Notes under the pieces: generated by a model
The model's database searches: none
What the model saw: the letters and a program-made list of their open reading frames with translations, nothing else
What the model was told of the DNA's origin: nothing
Position numbers and translations under genes: made by a program
Part shown: positions 23,741 through 35,449 of the stretch, piece by piece
Position numbering within the stretch: position 1 is the first letter of the stretch
Layout: the number at the start of each line of letters is the position of its first letter
Assembly (NCBI GenBank): GCA_963978545.1
Contig: OZ021722.1
Coordinates: 110,579,442-110,643,441 of the forward strand
From: Linyphia triangularis
Taxonomy: Eukaryota > Arthropoda > Arachnida > Araneae > Linyphiidae
Direction of reading: 5' to 3'
DNA length: 64,000 bases

Positions 23741-24940
23741 AGTTTGCGAAAGGGGCACAGTTTGAAAAACGGGGAAGTGGTTGCTTTTAAGAGTTCAGGA
23801 CTTAACTGCATCACAAATTACGACAAAGCTGAATAAATCGAGAACAGTCATTTATGATTTTCTTAAAAATCCTGGCAATTATGGATTGTAAAGACATACA
23901 GGTAGGCCATCTTCTGTTTCTCTGTGTGAGAAAAGAATGATAATAAAGGCGCGCTTTTTCCAAACAATAAACATCGACGGACATTAAACTTGCTATGCAG
24001 TGCTCGAACTGTTCGACGTGTCTTACAAAAGAAAAAGAAAAAAAAAATTATATATATATGTTCGTTATGGGATAACATATGTCATGACCGTTTCTTACAA
24101 AAGTTCATAAGAGACTGAGGGTAGAGTTTTTCAAAAAATGCATTATTATGGGGAAAAATGGGACGATGTTGTCTTTTCCGATGAGAAAAAGTTTAATTTG
24201 AATGGACCAGATAATTTTCGATACTCCTGGTATGATCGTAAGGGAAAAGAAATTTTCTTAAATCATACATTTGGAAGTGGCTACGTAATCTTCTGGGGAG
24301 GTTTCGCAACTGAGGGAACAACTCCAATAGTTTTTATGCAGGGTAGAGTGAATTCTGAGACTTATTTCGATAAATAAACAGATAATCTAAGCTCCGTTAA
24401 TTACGAGTGGAGACTATTTGTTCCAGCATGACAATGGCGCAGTACATGTTTCTCAAACTTCGAAATCCTGGTTTAATGCTAATTTCATTGAACTATTTAA
24501 CTAGCCAGCCAGAAGCCCCAATCAAAATCCAAAGGAAAATCTGTGGAGAATTCTGGTTCACGAAATATACAAAAATGGTATTTAATATCAAAACAAGCAA
24601 GAACTGTGCTTTCCATCGAAAGAGCCAGGATAAAAACGTCCAAGAACGTTTTGAAGGAACTCCATGACGTCAAGACTGATAAAAGTGATAGAGAAAAAGG
24701 GAGAGATTATTAATTATTAGTGTGTTCCAGGGTAAAACATTCATTGTTTTTATAATTTTGTCCAGTTTTTACAATGACATTTTTTCTTAATTATAGCAAA
24801 ACCTTCATATTTTGCATTTTCCAAAGTTTTCCAATCTACAATGATTTCTAGCATAAAAAAGCATTTCACTTTATTTACTTCAGAAATAATTTTTTTTTCT
24901 TAGCAATTTTCAGCTGTCCCTATAATTCTGACCAACACTG
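23741..24940 (+). mobile_element. Tc3/Tc1-like transposon, decayed
   Basis: The right end is visible: ttttcagctgtccctataat, then tctgaccaacactg at 24940 followed by TA, as for Tc1-type terminal repeats. A matching left terminal repeat was not found, so the left boundary is approximate and the element may be truncated. The body is the transposase pseudogene at 23770-24715. Confidence 0.75.
23770..24715 (+). pseudogene. Tc3-like transposase pseudogene
   Basis: An N-terminal helix-turn-helix is readable (LTASQITTKLNKSRTVIYDF, then NPGNYGL and stop, then TGRPSSVS). The catalytic domain follows: 24138-24377 is open and includes DVVFSDEKKFNLNGPDNFRY with the first Asp, YVIFWGGF and a GRVNSETY motif. 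Past a stop at 24375, frame changes give FQHDNGAVHVS with the second Asp, and then PARSPNQNPKENLWR with the Glu. Stops at about 23888 and 24375 and at least two frameshifts make it inactive. The family normally has about 330 residues. The neighbours are R3 and R4 repeats, with no host gene. Confidence 0.88.
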
Positions 24941-25324
24941 TAGCTGGACCCGGAGTAACGCAGAAGAATAGAATTCGATTCTAATAGATTCAGTCGATTG
25001 CAACTTATGATAGAAACCCATTTCATTTCTATTCTCAATTTCACCATCTGTAACTATAACACTTCGGAATGGAATTGTGTTCCACACAATCTGGATTAGT
25101 CCTGATATATATAGAAGAGAATCCGGCTCAAGTAGGTTCCCGATTGAAAAAGTTACTATCATACCTCTTAAAGGGTTGGAAAGTGGGATAGAGGTATTTT
25201 TTTTTTTTAATCTTATGTAACCAATAACCTTTTTCTTCTTTTAAAAACCCAAGTGTGCAAAATTTCATCGAAATCGGAATGAAACTGTAGTTTTGTGTAA
25301 AATCTTGGGTGAGGAACATCATTC

Positions 25325-25455
25325 AACTTTCAATTATACTAACTGGACACTGCATTTAAATTTTTCATGACTTGGTGTAATTTACCGTAATCGTTTTCAT
25401 AGTTTCATAAAATTTAAAAAAAAAATGGTCAGTCTGCGATACTATTGTACTTGGC

Positions 25456-25493
<38 letters not shown>

Positions 25494-26000
25494 ACATGTT
25501 TTTGGTAATTCTTACATTATTTTTTCGGATAAGTAAAAAGTGAAGAAAGAGACGTTGATGTTACAATTCTCAAATGGGGGCGGGGGGGAAGAGAGAATTA
25601 CGCGTTAGAGACATTCGCTTTTAAACTTTTTACGTCTTTATTGAATTTCTACGGGAATTTCGGAGATGGAGATTTAGAACACCTTAAAAAGCATTATCAA
25701 GGCGATTTTGATTTAAATTGTTCGAGCCATTTTCTTAACAATTGCTGAAAAACATCATTCTCTTAAGGCCAGTTACCTTTTGCGCATGCGCATTTTTTAC
25801 AAAAACCTTAATGACAAGCCCCATGGCCACCACTAACCCGTATACATCGTAAGCCAATTTGTACGGAAGTTACGCTGATCACACCCAATGACGGACGGAC
25901 ACACAAATACTTTTTCTAGACCAATTTTTGAAATCGGGACGATCCAAAGTATGTAGAAAATGACACAAAAAAAATTACCCAAATGCAATATTTTTATTAC
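25325..26000 (+). repeat. R4 dispersed repeat copy c
   Basis: The head caactttcaattatactaact and the later block ggccaccactaacccgtata are shared with the 30.5-kb copy. It contains an A tract at 25457-25490. Confidence 0.7.
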
Positions 26001-26084
26001 CCTGTATAATACAAAGGTTAAACATTAAAATAAGAGAAAATTTAATTTTTACGTTCAATTACTATATGTAATACTTAGGGTAAT

Positions 26085-26775
26085 GAAAGTATACTATAAA
26101 GTAAAAAAAAAAAAAAAAAATGCATTACTCTACGTTTTGGAACATTTTGATTTCAAAAAAGTAATCTAGAAAAATGTCTGTGTCTGTGCTCATCATAACT
26201 CCCGAACAAATTAACCTACGATGACGATGTTAAAATTTGGTGTGCAGTTTGGTGATAGCACAGGGACTTATCATTAAGGTTTTCGTCAAAATCGCGAATG
26301 CGCATAAGCTAGCTGCCATTGAAAAAATCATGATTTTCAGTAACTGTTAAAAAACGACTCAAACGATTTTGTCCAAAATCGCTGTGATAATGCATCTTAA
26401 GGTGTTCTAAACATCCCCACCTCCGAAATACCCGCAACAATGCTTTAATGGCGTAAAAAAGATGAAAAACGAATGCCTTTAACACAGAGTTCTCTTCCCT
26501 TGAGCATACCTCATCAACGATCGTTTTTCTTCTATCCTCAGTTTCACTTACTAGAAAGGATAATATAAGAGTTATCAAAAAGTATATCGCCAAAATCATC
26601 ATTTTGGCGGAGTTTTTTTTCTTTTAAAAAAAGACTCCAAACAAGAATAATCGCAAAAAATATCGCCAAACTGGGTATTTTTATAAACGAATGGTAAAAA
26701 TATAAAAACGCAAATAACTCGAATCCAAGTCAGTATTATAGTGTAATTAAAAGTTGTGCGATATTCCACATTCCT
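26085..26775 (-). repeat. R4 dispersed repeat copy d
   Basis: Reverse-oriented and placed tail-to-tail with copy c, about 85 bp apart. Shared blocks: cataactcccgaacaaattaa and the inverted head gtgtaattaaaagttgtgcg. The 97-codon minus-strand frame inside (26309-26602) follows the repeat and is not treated as a gene. Confidence 0.7.
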
Positions 26776-27415
26776 GTACATGGTGTTTCAAATGTTCATT
26801 AAATGAAGACAGGACAAAATAAAAAAAAAATGTCGTGCATAAAGTCTATTATATAGTGTAATTTTACAAGGCCGGGTCTAACACTATTAAAAGGAATAAA
26901 CTCGCACTAGAATTATATACAGAGCAGTAGGAAAATATCCCAGATGGAATATCACTCGATTTCATTCTCCATCCAGGAGATTCCTCCAATAACTTAAATA
27001 TATGTCAGCGGGAAAACATTCCCTTGAGGAGCTCTGTGATTGGCTGAGAGCACGCAATTCGATCGTTTGGCTGGAAATGGAGATAATAGTGCACTGTGTG
27101 TTCTGTACACTGGAATCCAACAAGTTTGTCAGAAACTAAACGCGAATCACTGCAGGTCTATTACTGAACTGAGTTGATATAATAAAATCACATTCATCTG
27201 AATAGAATATGGAACTGTCCAGACGAATGGAATTTTAGATTAAAATGGAGAAATGTTACTTATCGGTCAAATTCATTACTTTGAAATTGTTCACGAAACC
27301 GCCATCATGGTTTGGCCATTGTACGGCATAATCAAAACAGGTTACGTAACTAATAATTAAAGAGAAATGATAGCGTATATAATTAAAAAAAAAAAAAAAA
27401 AAGAGATAAATTTGT
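26776..27415. other. no gene recognised
   Basis: Unassigned sequence of more balanced composition near 26940-27160. No splice-framed coding segment was seen. Confidence 0.35.
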
Positions 27416-27417
27416 AT

Positions 27418-28203
27418 TCACCCTTTATTTACCGACGGGACTTGGAAATCCCTTTAGCTTTCTCATGGTACTGCATTAATTTAAACGCTTTGAGACCCAT
27501 TGGGAGTCGGAAATCCTTTTCTGTGATGTTTGTTTTCAGTTTGTTGAGTGTCAGTACAAGCTTATTTCTCTTTGGAAGCTTGCTAGAGACAAATATATAA
27601 GATGATGCAAAGCCAAAATGGCTACCTAGAAGATTGCAAATCGTTCATGTGCTTGCATATAAAGAGAAAAAAGCTTGTGCTGCCATCCAACAACTGAACA
27701 AACTCAGGGGTCTATCCAGGTTTTTTTTACAGGGTCCTATTTTTGTGAAAAAATATAAATTTTGTGAAAAATTTCCAATTTTATATACTATTTTGAGCAT
27801 ATGGTTTGGCGTCCATGACGTCACTTCCTTAAAATCAACATGTGGGCAAGCGAGCCATTTTCTCCTTTTGTCATAAAATAAACTTTCTAACTTTGTCATA
27901 GGTCCATTTTCAAACTGGAAATGATATAAAGGTTCCGTTTTTTTTTAATTTTTTTTTTTAACTTGGAATTTCTAGAAAGGTCATTTTGTTGGACATGGGA
28001 ATTTTGTGAAGGGTCCTTTTGTTGATTATGGAATTTTGTGAAGGGTCCTTAAAAGGACCTAAATTTCCTTCTGCATAGACCCCTGAAACTTCACAGAAAT
28101 GTATTTCAAAGACCCAATGGGTATCAGCCTTTGAATGAATACAGTCCCATGAAAAAACAGACGGGACATATAATTCCCGGAGTTCAGTAATTGTATCCTA
28201 GGG
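27418..28203. mobile_element. piggyBac-like fold-back MITE, family P2, with a hAT-like insert
   Basis: The left part (ccctttatttaccgacggga, then gacccattgggagtcggaaa) and right part (tcaaagacccaatgggta, then cagacgggacat) are inverted copies. This is the layout of the intact copy at 38244-38639, but the TTAA ends have decayed here. The body is interrupted at 27705-28085. Confidence 0.75.
27705..28085. mobile_element. hAT-like MITE nested in the P2 MITE
   Basis: The ends caggggtctatccagg and (right complement) caggggtctatgcagaagg are inverted. The 5-bp sequence aaact directly flanks both sides (27700-27704 and 28086-28090). The uninterrupted P2 copy near 38520-38545 shows the empty site. The inside has repeated attttgtgaagggtcc motifs. 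Confidence 0.82.
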
Positions 28204-28235
28204 AGTAACTATTTGTATCTTTAAGTCTTCACTAT

Positions 28236-29638
28236 GTAGGGGGAACTAGGGATACTTGACTCAATTTTTAGTTTTGGGTGTTTAGTTTTTATTTTACATT
28301 ACTTATGGATGTGTAAATTATGTCTATTTATATTTCATTATTACACAATATTTATGAATATTTTTCTGAAGTATTAATTGTAAAGGTGGTAAAATATTAA
28401 ACATAGAAAACCTTCAAATTAGGTGAAGTATCCTAATGTATAGGGATACTTTACCCAAGTCATATATTTGTGAGTATACAATTTAAAATTATAAATGCAA
28501 CACTTTTACATAATAACAACATAACTTCCATTAATAAGTCCAACATTAATACTTTTCTATACTTGTTCAATGAGGTCAATACTTTTTATTTTTATTAGCA
28601 ATATAATGTTAATATGGTGTCCACTTTTAATTTTGATTGTAGAAAGCTAAAAGTATTAGCAGTTTGAAAGATATTTCTGTACTTATACAAGTTCAAGAAT
28701 AAGAAAATAATTAACTCCAAATGTAAACTCACATTAAAACCCACAATTTGTAATTCTATAATTTTTCATTGAAAACTCAGGTGGATGAATAATAGCTTGA
28801 ATTTTGTCAGGTCTGTGTGTCTGTGTGATTTGTGCATTATAAAATCTTTTGAAAGGTGAGTAAATCAATACACCTAATGTTTGTAGTAGGGGAAAACAAC
28901 GCAGAGGGAATTATAATACCGTTAATTCATGTAACATCGAAGGCAGGCAACGACATACAACTTTCAAGTATATCCATCTCAGTAACAATACCTTTTTATC
29001 AATTGAATATACTTACTTAACAAAATGGTGTAAGAAGAATAAAAATAATTGATAAAACCCACCAAATGCATTCGAATAGTATCCTTATCTTGGGTCATTA
29101 TACGCTTTGGGTCAAGTATCCCTAATTGTACATTTATAACATAACCCTAAAATGCAACCATTTGCAAGTAAGTGGATAAACACTATTATATACATAGTTG
29201 TATTTGTTTTGTTTTGTTTTGAAACCACCGACTGTCTATTTCTGCCACTTATAAAGTGCTTAACACAGCCAAATACGTCTGGTAATTTTGAGCATCTAGA
29301 AGAATACGAGATCGAAATCTTCTAGTGTAAACCCCTCTCTCCGACCCCACCATCATAGTTGTAACTAAAAGCATGCAAAATAAATAAATAAACAATTTAA
29401 AAAAAGTCTTACTTTTAAACAAAAACTCTTTTCACATCAGCGTTTACAACAAAGAAATTACTTCTGTAGCACGAAAATTTAATTTGTCTTATAGTTAAAA
29501 ACTGATGCACAGATTCAGTTGTCATTTTCACCATGTAGTTAGCTAACTGAAGGGCAAGAAGTGATACCCACTTCTAACTAATAAAACCTTCCATTCTGAG
29601 TAAAAGGCATTGGGTAAAGTATCCCTAGTTACCCCTAC
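28236..29638. mobile_element. 1.4-kb inverted-repeat element (GTAGGGG...AGGGATACTT ends)
   Basis: The left end gtagggggaactagggatac and right end (complement) gtaggggtaactagggatac are near-identical over about 28 bp. The same gggatactt...accca motif recurs inside at about 28443 and 29093-29130, as subterminal repeats do. No transposase was recognised, and the flanks give no clear TSD, so the superfamily is undecided. Confidence 0.75.
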
Positions 29639-29639
29639 T

Positions 29640-30489
29640 TATGTATTTGAACTTACGAAAGTTTATAAAAAGACAAGAAGGATCGCAAGCCTGCCTCATA
29701 TAGCTAGTGATACATTGTTTGCGCTACGAAATCTGTTGAGGTATTGCTTAAAAACATGCGAAATATTTTACTTTGTGAATCAACAATAATAAAAGCTCGT
29801 AAACAAAATTTGAAGAGGATATAAGTTTTTGAAAGGTAATGTTCAGTTTTTTTCAAATTTGTTACAAAATTTGAAGAGGTAATGTTTATTATTATTATTA
29901 ATTTTCAAAAAGTTTTTGTAATCTAAGGTGATAAAAAGTTTTTTTAAAGAGTATTAAAAACATACAGTTTTTTTTTTTAAATTCAAATTTTGTAAATGAG
30001 CTTTTACTATTGTTCTTAAACTTGATAATGTTTTGAGGAAAAACTTGGGGAGATATTGTGACGTAAGAAATGGACCAATAGGAAGCTCAAAATTCCTCTT
30101 AACAATATAAATAGAATAAATTAGTAAATTTTGATTTGTTAAACTATTGAAAACATGACGCAACTCAACTTGGGCAGATAAGTAATAAAACAAAACTTAA
30201 GATGTAGTTATAGAGTGCTATACTTTTGGTTGAACTCAATCAAATCTGTCCCTTGTTTGTCAACTCAACACATTATAATATGTGAAATACACTAATATCA
30301 ATAATTTCAGCAGCAAGGTTATAGCCAAGCAACAAAACACGTATAATTAAAAATGGCAACCGATGGGAAACAGCAGATTGCGTATAGAGTTTAGTAAAGA
30401 CCTGTACATTTAAACGGCTATTAGACATCCAAAAAAATAAAGATGTATACTATCACATTGAAATAACTTCAACTCAAAATAAATTTTGG
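29640..30489. other. no gene recognised
   Basis: AT-rich with a short local duplication (acaaaatttgaagaggat near 29803 and 29865). A 79-codon minus frame (29954-30193) matches nothing known. Confidence 0.35.
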
Positions 30490-31230
30490 GGTGTGAGACA
30501 TCGCACAACTTTCAATTACACTATAGAACTGGTCACTGCATTTAATTTGACATGGATTGCAAATTGCTGCCGATTTTTATAATGTCATACATTTAGAAAA
30601 TGGTCAGTTTAGCGGTATTTTATTACATTAGACGAAAAAAACATCAAATTGCCAAAATTGGCGATATATTTTTTAATTACAAATTTCATATCATCATTAT
30701 AAATTATATATTATTTTATATGTCATTACATTATAAATTTCGGGTAAACGAAATAGAGGAGGCAAATGTTCGATGCTAGATATCTCCATGTTAAAGATGT
30801 ATGTTTTCAACTTTTTACGTCTTTGTCGAATTTTACAAGAATTTCTGTGGTGGAGATGTTTCGAACACCTTAAAATGCCTTACCAAAACGACTTTGATAG
30901 AAATCATTTACACCCGTCTTTTGACAATTGCTGAAGAAGAAAATTAATGGCAGCTACCATTACAGCTACATCCGCTATTTTGACCAAAAACCTTAATAAC
31001 ACGGTCCCATGGCTACCACTAACCCATATAGGAACGATAAATATCGTAAGTCAATCAGTTCGAGAATTATGCCGACCACAGAAAGATCCACACTACTATA
31101 CCGCTTTTTTTTTTTTTTAAATCGGGACACAGAAAGAAAAAAAGAACGCAAAAATTGCTTTTGAAACACGAATCACACATTTATACATATGCCCTACGTT
31201 ACATATCACCCAACAGGACATATAGGGTAA
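30490..31230 (+). repeat. R4 dispersed repeat copy e
   Basis: The head gtgtgagacatcgcacaact, and internal blocks gtggtggagatgtttcgaac and ggctaccactaacccatata, are shared with the other R4 copies. Confidence 0.75.
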
Positions 31231-31239
31231 TTAAAAGTA

Positions 31240-31860
31240 ATGAACAAATAACTTACTTATCCGCAGTATACCTTCCCACTCCATTGAAATACCTTACCAA
31301 CAATCGGTCGAATATCAAATTATGAAAGAATTACAAAATCAGAGCAGCCCTTTCCAAAGAGAATTCAATCCTCTCCTAATACCTTTTAATTGTGTAAAAG
31401 CACTCCAGAATTTAAAACCGCCCACCTTGTTGAAAAGGGTCTTATGTTAAAGTGGCGAGGGGGAGGGGGCCGAAGCAACAATCGACCTCCTCCCCACCCC
31501 ACTACATTGTGCAATGGATACATTTTCATTTCTTCCGGAAACAATTCGGGTCATTACGGAAGAGGGGAGAATAATTCTCGATCCCAGCGTAACCTCAACC
31601 TTCCTCTACAAGGCTGCTAGACAAGAAGAAACCGTCTTGTAACTAGTATTTGGCTTCTCGGTCATGGTGATGACGTCATCAGAAGACGCCTTAAAGGGGG
31701 TCGTATTGGTATTATCTACGGAACAGAGCGCTCAGTGATTGACCATTCAGGTGAGTCATAATTATTAGCTCGAAATTTATTGTTTTTATTGTAAGAGAGG
31801 ATGAAATATAAAACGACTGATCAAGGTAATTTTTTTTTATTAAGAATGGAAATTAGTATC
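31240..31860 (+). promoter_or_regulatory. possible CRE-containing promoter or 5' exon
   Basis: A less AT-rich block contains gatgacgtcatc near 31670 (a palindromic CRE/ATF-type site) and, 80 bp on, cattcag followed by gtgagtc, a textbook 5' splice site, at 31751. No repeat copy overlaps it. It could be a non-coding first exon on the plus strand, but no TATA box or downstream exon was identified. Confidence 0.25.
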
Positions 31861-31861
31861 T

Positions 31862-32100
31862 AGGGGTGTGAAACAACGCACAACTTTCAGCTACACTAAA
31901 TACTGATAACTGCACTTATATTAACCATATACTGGTGTAATTTACCGTTCCCGTTCTCATATTTTCCTTATTAAAAAAAAAAAAAAATTCAATTTGACTT
32001 ACTTTTGGTGAAAATTCTTACATTGGCTCGAAAACCGGAAAAGTTGCGAATTTGGTGATATACTTTTCGATAATTCTTACATTATAAATTCTTGTTTTTG
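31862..32100 (+). repeat. R4 dispersed repeat copy f, truncated
   Basis: Only the head part is present: gtgtgaaacaacgcacaact to about 32095. Confidence 0.7.
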
Positions 32101-32284
32101 AAAAAGAGGGGAAACAGCTTTTTACGCCGTTTTTTAAAGATGTCATTTGTCCTATTGAAATTTACAATCACACTAATTGTATTTCCACTTGTGACGTTAC
32201 GGGAAGTATTTAAAACTATAATAGAAATAGAAAAGAAATCGATCAACAGGCAAGAATCCCAGGAAGGTTGGTCCAGCAAAAAGT

Positions 32285-32450
32285 AGACCAAAAAGCCTCG
32301 CATACTGAAGGTGCCAGTTTCGATTCCTGGGTTAGACATGGATGTTTGTTGTGGATCAGAATCCACATTAAGCTGTAGGTCCTGCCGTGATTAACCATTC
32401 TTGTGCAATAAATTAAGTCGCTGAGAGTTCAAATAAACCAACCAGCAAAA
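32285..32450 (+). mobile_element. SINE-B copy 2
   Basis: The B-box-like cgattcctgggttagacatg, then aatccacattaagctgtagg and the tail caaataaaccaaccagc. The 5' part of the tRNA-like head is degraded. Confidence 0.75.
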
Positions 32451-32776
32451 AGTTATTAATGACCTTTAAATATCCCCCATTGAATATCCAATTTTCTTTT
32501 AAAACCACCCACCCAAATTGAATTCACTATATCTACTGCCAAGCAATTTCATCTATTGTTGAAATAATGTTTCTCTTCTTTGTATTAAACAATATAAAAT
32601 CATGATCACCCGTTCTGTTAACCGTAATAAATTTCATACCATCAGTCTCATTCTATTAATTAATTTTGAATAAATGAATTAAATCTTCTCTAGTTATTCT
32701 TTCCTGCAGCGTGTACACATTCACTTATTATTATTATTTTTTTAAATCTATCACTATATTCAAAAGATGCCAAATA

Positions 32777-33419
32777 GACTGAGAGGCGACTGCAATTTTT
32801 GGACCCCATCGAACATCATTCTGAATTTTTTATAGAAATTAGAGAAAAGTGAGTAGATTACGAATCCACTGGTCTGCCGTGGCAAAAATGGCCGAAACTA
32901 GTCAAAAATCGACTTTTAATAAGTTGAACTAAATCCAATTGCCAAATGCGCCATAACTTGCCAAATAATGAGCATTTTTTTTTATTTTGTAACCCTCACT
33001 CTTTAATTTTCAATTAAGAAGGTTGCAGACGATTGAGATATCTGGCGAAGGTCTACTTGCATCCATTAAAAGGGAGCCAAGTTGGCAATAAACATTACGT
33101 CACTGATGACGTAACTGTTGTCGCCAATTTGGCTTACTTTTAAAAGAAACAAGTTTTCCGCAATATCGTTTGCGCTTTTTCTCATTGAAAATTTACCAGA
33201 TGAAAAAGTTTGTTCTCTGTAACTTGCATTTTGGCAAGTTATGACATATTTGGCAATTGGATTTAAGTTCAACTCATTCAAAGTCGATTTTTGATCAGTT
33301 TCGGCCATTTTCGCCACGGCAGACCAGTGGATTCCTAATCTACTAACTTTTCTCCAATTTCTATAAAAATTTCAGAATGATGTTCGATGGGGTCCAAAAA
33401 TTGCAGTCGTCTCTCGGAC
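32777..33419. mobile_element. TA-bounded fold-back element FB, copy 1
   Basis: The element is flanked by TA (32775-32776 and 33420-33421). The ends gactgagaggcgactgcaat and (right complement) gtccgagagacgactgcaat begin arms of about 200 bp that are complementary across the element. It includes two cgtca/tgacg sites near the centre. No coding sequence is present. Confidence 0.85.
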
Positions 33420-33424
33420 TAAAA

Positions 33425-33825
33425 CCCTGAATAATTTTCGTAGCCCTGTGCTGAACCCTCTCCAGCATTTCAATGTCCGTTTTTAGATAGGTGACCAAAA
33501 TTGTACTGCATACTCAAAATGCGGTCTGACTAATCCTTATACAATGGTAAAATGATATCTTTAGATTTAGCAAAAACACTTTTTTAATAAATCCTAAAAT
33601 CCGGTTCGCCTTTTTACTGGCCTCTCGACATTGATGAGCCATTTTGAGATCTCCATTAACAGACACGCCTAGATCTTGAACGGTATCGTCATTGTTGATT
33701 TTAACACCTAGTAAATAATAAGAAGCATTTCTATTATTGTACCGCAGAATCAGACATTTATTAATATGAAATGACATATCCCCCATCTCATAGACCATCC
33801 CAACACAGGGCGGAAACAAAACTCA
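33425..33825 (-). pseudogene. CR1/L2-like LINE reverse-transcriptase fragment
   Basis: The minus strand reads GDMSFHINKCLILRYNN, VQDLGVSVNGDLKMAHQC and ASKKANRILGFIKKVF. After a frame change near 33590 it gives VRPHFEYAVQFWSP and IEMLERVQHRATKII. This is the C-terminal part of a CR1/L2-type reverse transcriptase (thumb region) as I know the family. Only about 130 residues remain and the catalytic YADD region is absent. It is enclosed precisely between two FB elements. Confidence 0.88.
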
Positions 33826-33827
33826 TA

Positions 33828-34420
33828 GTCCAAGAGGCGACTGCAAGTTTTGGACCCCATCGAACATCATTCTGAATTTTTTATAGAAATTAGAGAAAAG
33901 TGAGTAGATTAGGAATCCACTGGTCTGTCGTAACAAAAATGGCCGAAACTGATCAATAATCGACTTGGAATGAGTTGAACTAAAATCCGATTGCCAAATG
34001 TGTCATAACTTGCCAAAAATAGAACAAACTTATTCGTCTGGCAACCCACTTCATTTTGATTTTCAATGAGAAAAAGTGCAAACGATTTCTGATCTTTGGC
34101 TCGGAAAACTTATATCTTTTAAAAGTAAGCCAAATTGGCGACATCAGTTACGTCATAAGTGACGTAATATTTTTTGCCAACTTGGCTCCCTTTTAATCGA
34201 TGCAAGTAGACCGTCGCCAGATATCTGAATCGTCTGCAACCATTTGAAAATTAAAGAGTGAGGGTTACCAAAAAAAAAAAAAATGCTCATTATTTGGCAA
34301 GTTGGCCATTTTTGCCACGGCAGACCAGTGGACTCGTAATCTACTCACTTTTCTCCAATTTCTATAAAAAATTCAGAATGATGTTTAATGGGGTCCAAAA
34401 ATTGCAGTCGCCTCTCAGTC
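33828..34420. mobile_element. fold-back element FB, copy 2
   Basis: Flanked by TA, with ends gtccaagaggcgactgcaag and (right complement) gactgagaggcgactgcaat. Same arm sequence as copy 1, with a shorter right arm. The intervening 33422-33825 is the LINE fragment. Confidence 0.85.
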
Positions 34421-34422
34421 TA

Positions 34423-35015
34423 TCAGGAAAAAGTTCCCTGATAGATTTTTAAAAAATTCCCTGATTTTACGAAAAACCTTTTTCAAATTTCCCCAAATAT
34501 TTTCAGATCTATAGACACCCTGATCAAATAGAACATGTATGCTAAAGAGATAATATGGCATTTTAAAAAAAATAGTTTTTGTAGTAATGAAAACTTTAAA
34601 TGATTCCGTAACATTAAACTTCTCACGATTACAACAACAAATCTTCGGGTAAGTGGCGCCAAAATACGGTAGAAAAGGATTGGTTGGTTGTTTCCAGATT
34701 ATCTGGCGCCGTCAGCAACACGAGGGCTATAATGCGCCGAAACATTCGTCATTTGACAAGCCAACATACATTTACAAACATCCATGCTTAACACGGGACT
34801 CGGAACCCGCAACCTCGCTGTCTAGAAGCTAGCACGCTAACCACTATACCGTTTGGTCGGCTCGGTAGAAAAGGAAAAAAATGCATGAAAATTTCCCTGA
34901 TTTTTGTGAAACTTTAAAAAGTTCCCAGACATTAACCTGACTGCTTCCAGAATCAAAACGCTCCCCCCTGGCATTTCACTGATTTCCAGGTTCTGTGGCC
35001 ACTCTGCAACAGAGC
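34423..35015. other. possible decayed hAT-like element holding a SINE
   Basis: Repeated ttccctgatt/ttccaggt motifs and a terminal-like ggttctgtggccactctg at 34992-35009 suggest a decayed hAT-type element, but the left end is not clear. A similar ttttccaggtgcgtagcaactctg lies near 4877-4900. SINE-A copy 1 sits inside. Confidence 0.3.
34680..34862 (-). mobile_element. SINE-A copy 1
   Basis: A full-length tRNA-derived SINE. On the complement: tRNA-like head with A box (tatagtggttagcgtgctag) and B-box region, then a body ending cagataatctgg... and a (ccaa)n tail. The 13-bp TSD cggtagaaaagga lies at 34667-34679 and 34863-34875. RNA polymerase III transcription is inferred from the boxes. Confidence 0.93.
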
Positions 35016-35260
35016 TAAGAGAGTGCAATTTCTTTGAACTTCCTATCCTTGGCCTCACCTTCTTCCACTTTTATGGGGAAAGGGGGGGGGGGGGAGTAGT
35101 GTAAGTTAGAGATCGATGGGAGGCGCACTTCATCCTCGAGGAAGAGGGGTTGAAAAAGGTGCTTCGGCACGAACGTGGAGGCTGAAAAGTGGCGTAACTA
35201 CAATATCCTTCGTAGTTCCAAGAAAGTAAATTTAAAACCCTAGAGTAGTGGGTTGTTTTG

Positions 35261-35435
35261 TATTGTATTCAGATTATCTGGCGCCGTCAGCAACATGAGG
35301 GCTATAATGCGCCGAAACTTTCGTCATTAGACAAGCCAACATGCATTTACAAACATTCATGCCTAACACGGGACTCGAACCTGCAACCTCGCGGTCTAGA
35401 AGCCAGCACGCTAACCACTATACCGTTTGGTCGAC
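35261..35435 (-). mobile_element. SINE-A copy 2
   Basis: Full-length; complement B box gttcgagtcccg, head up to gtcgaccaaacggtatagtg. The 14-bp TSD agtgggttgttttg is at 35247-35260 and 35436-35449. The 3' tail lacks the usual caaccaacc. Confidence 0.93.
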
Positions 35436-35449
35436 AGTGGGTTGTTTTG

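Noticed and set aside
25457..25490. poly(A) tail of a processed pseudogene
   Set aside because: The A tract lies in the middle of an R4 copy, and no spliced coding sequence precedes it.
26309..26602. 97-codon minus-strand frame as a membrane protein
   Set aside because: It lies wholly within R4 copy d, and the frame is not kept in other R4 copies.
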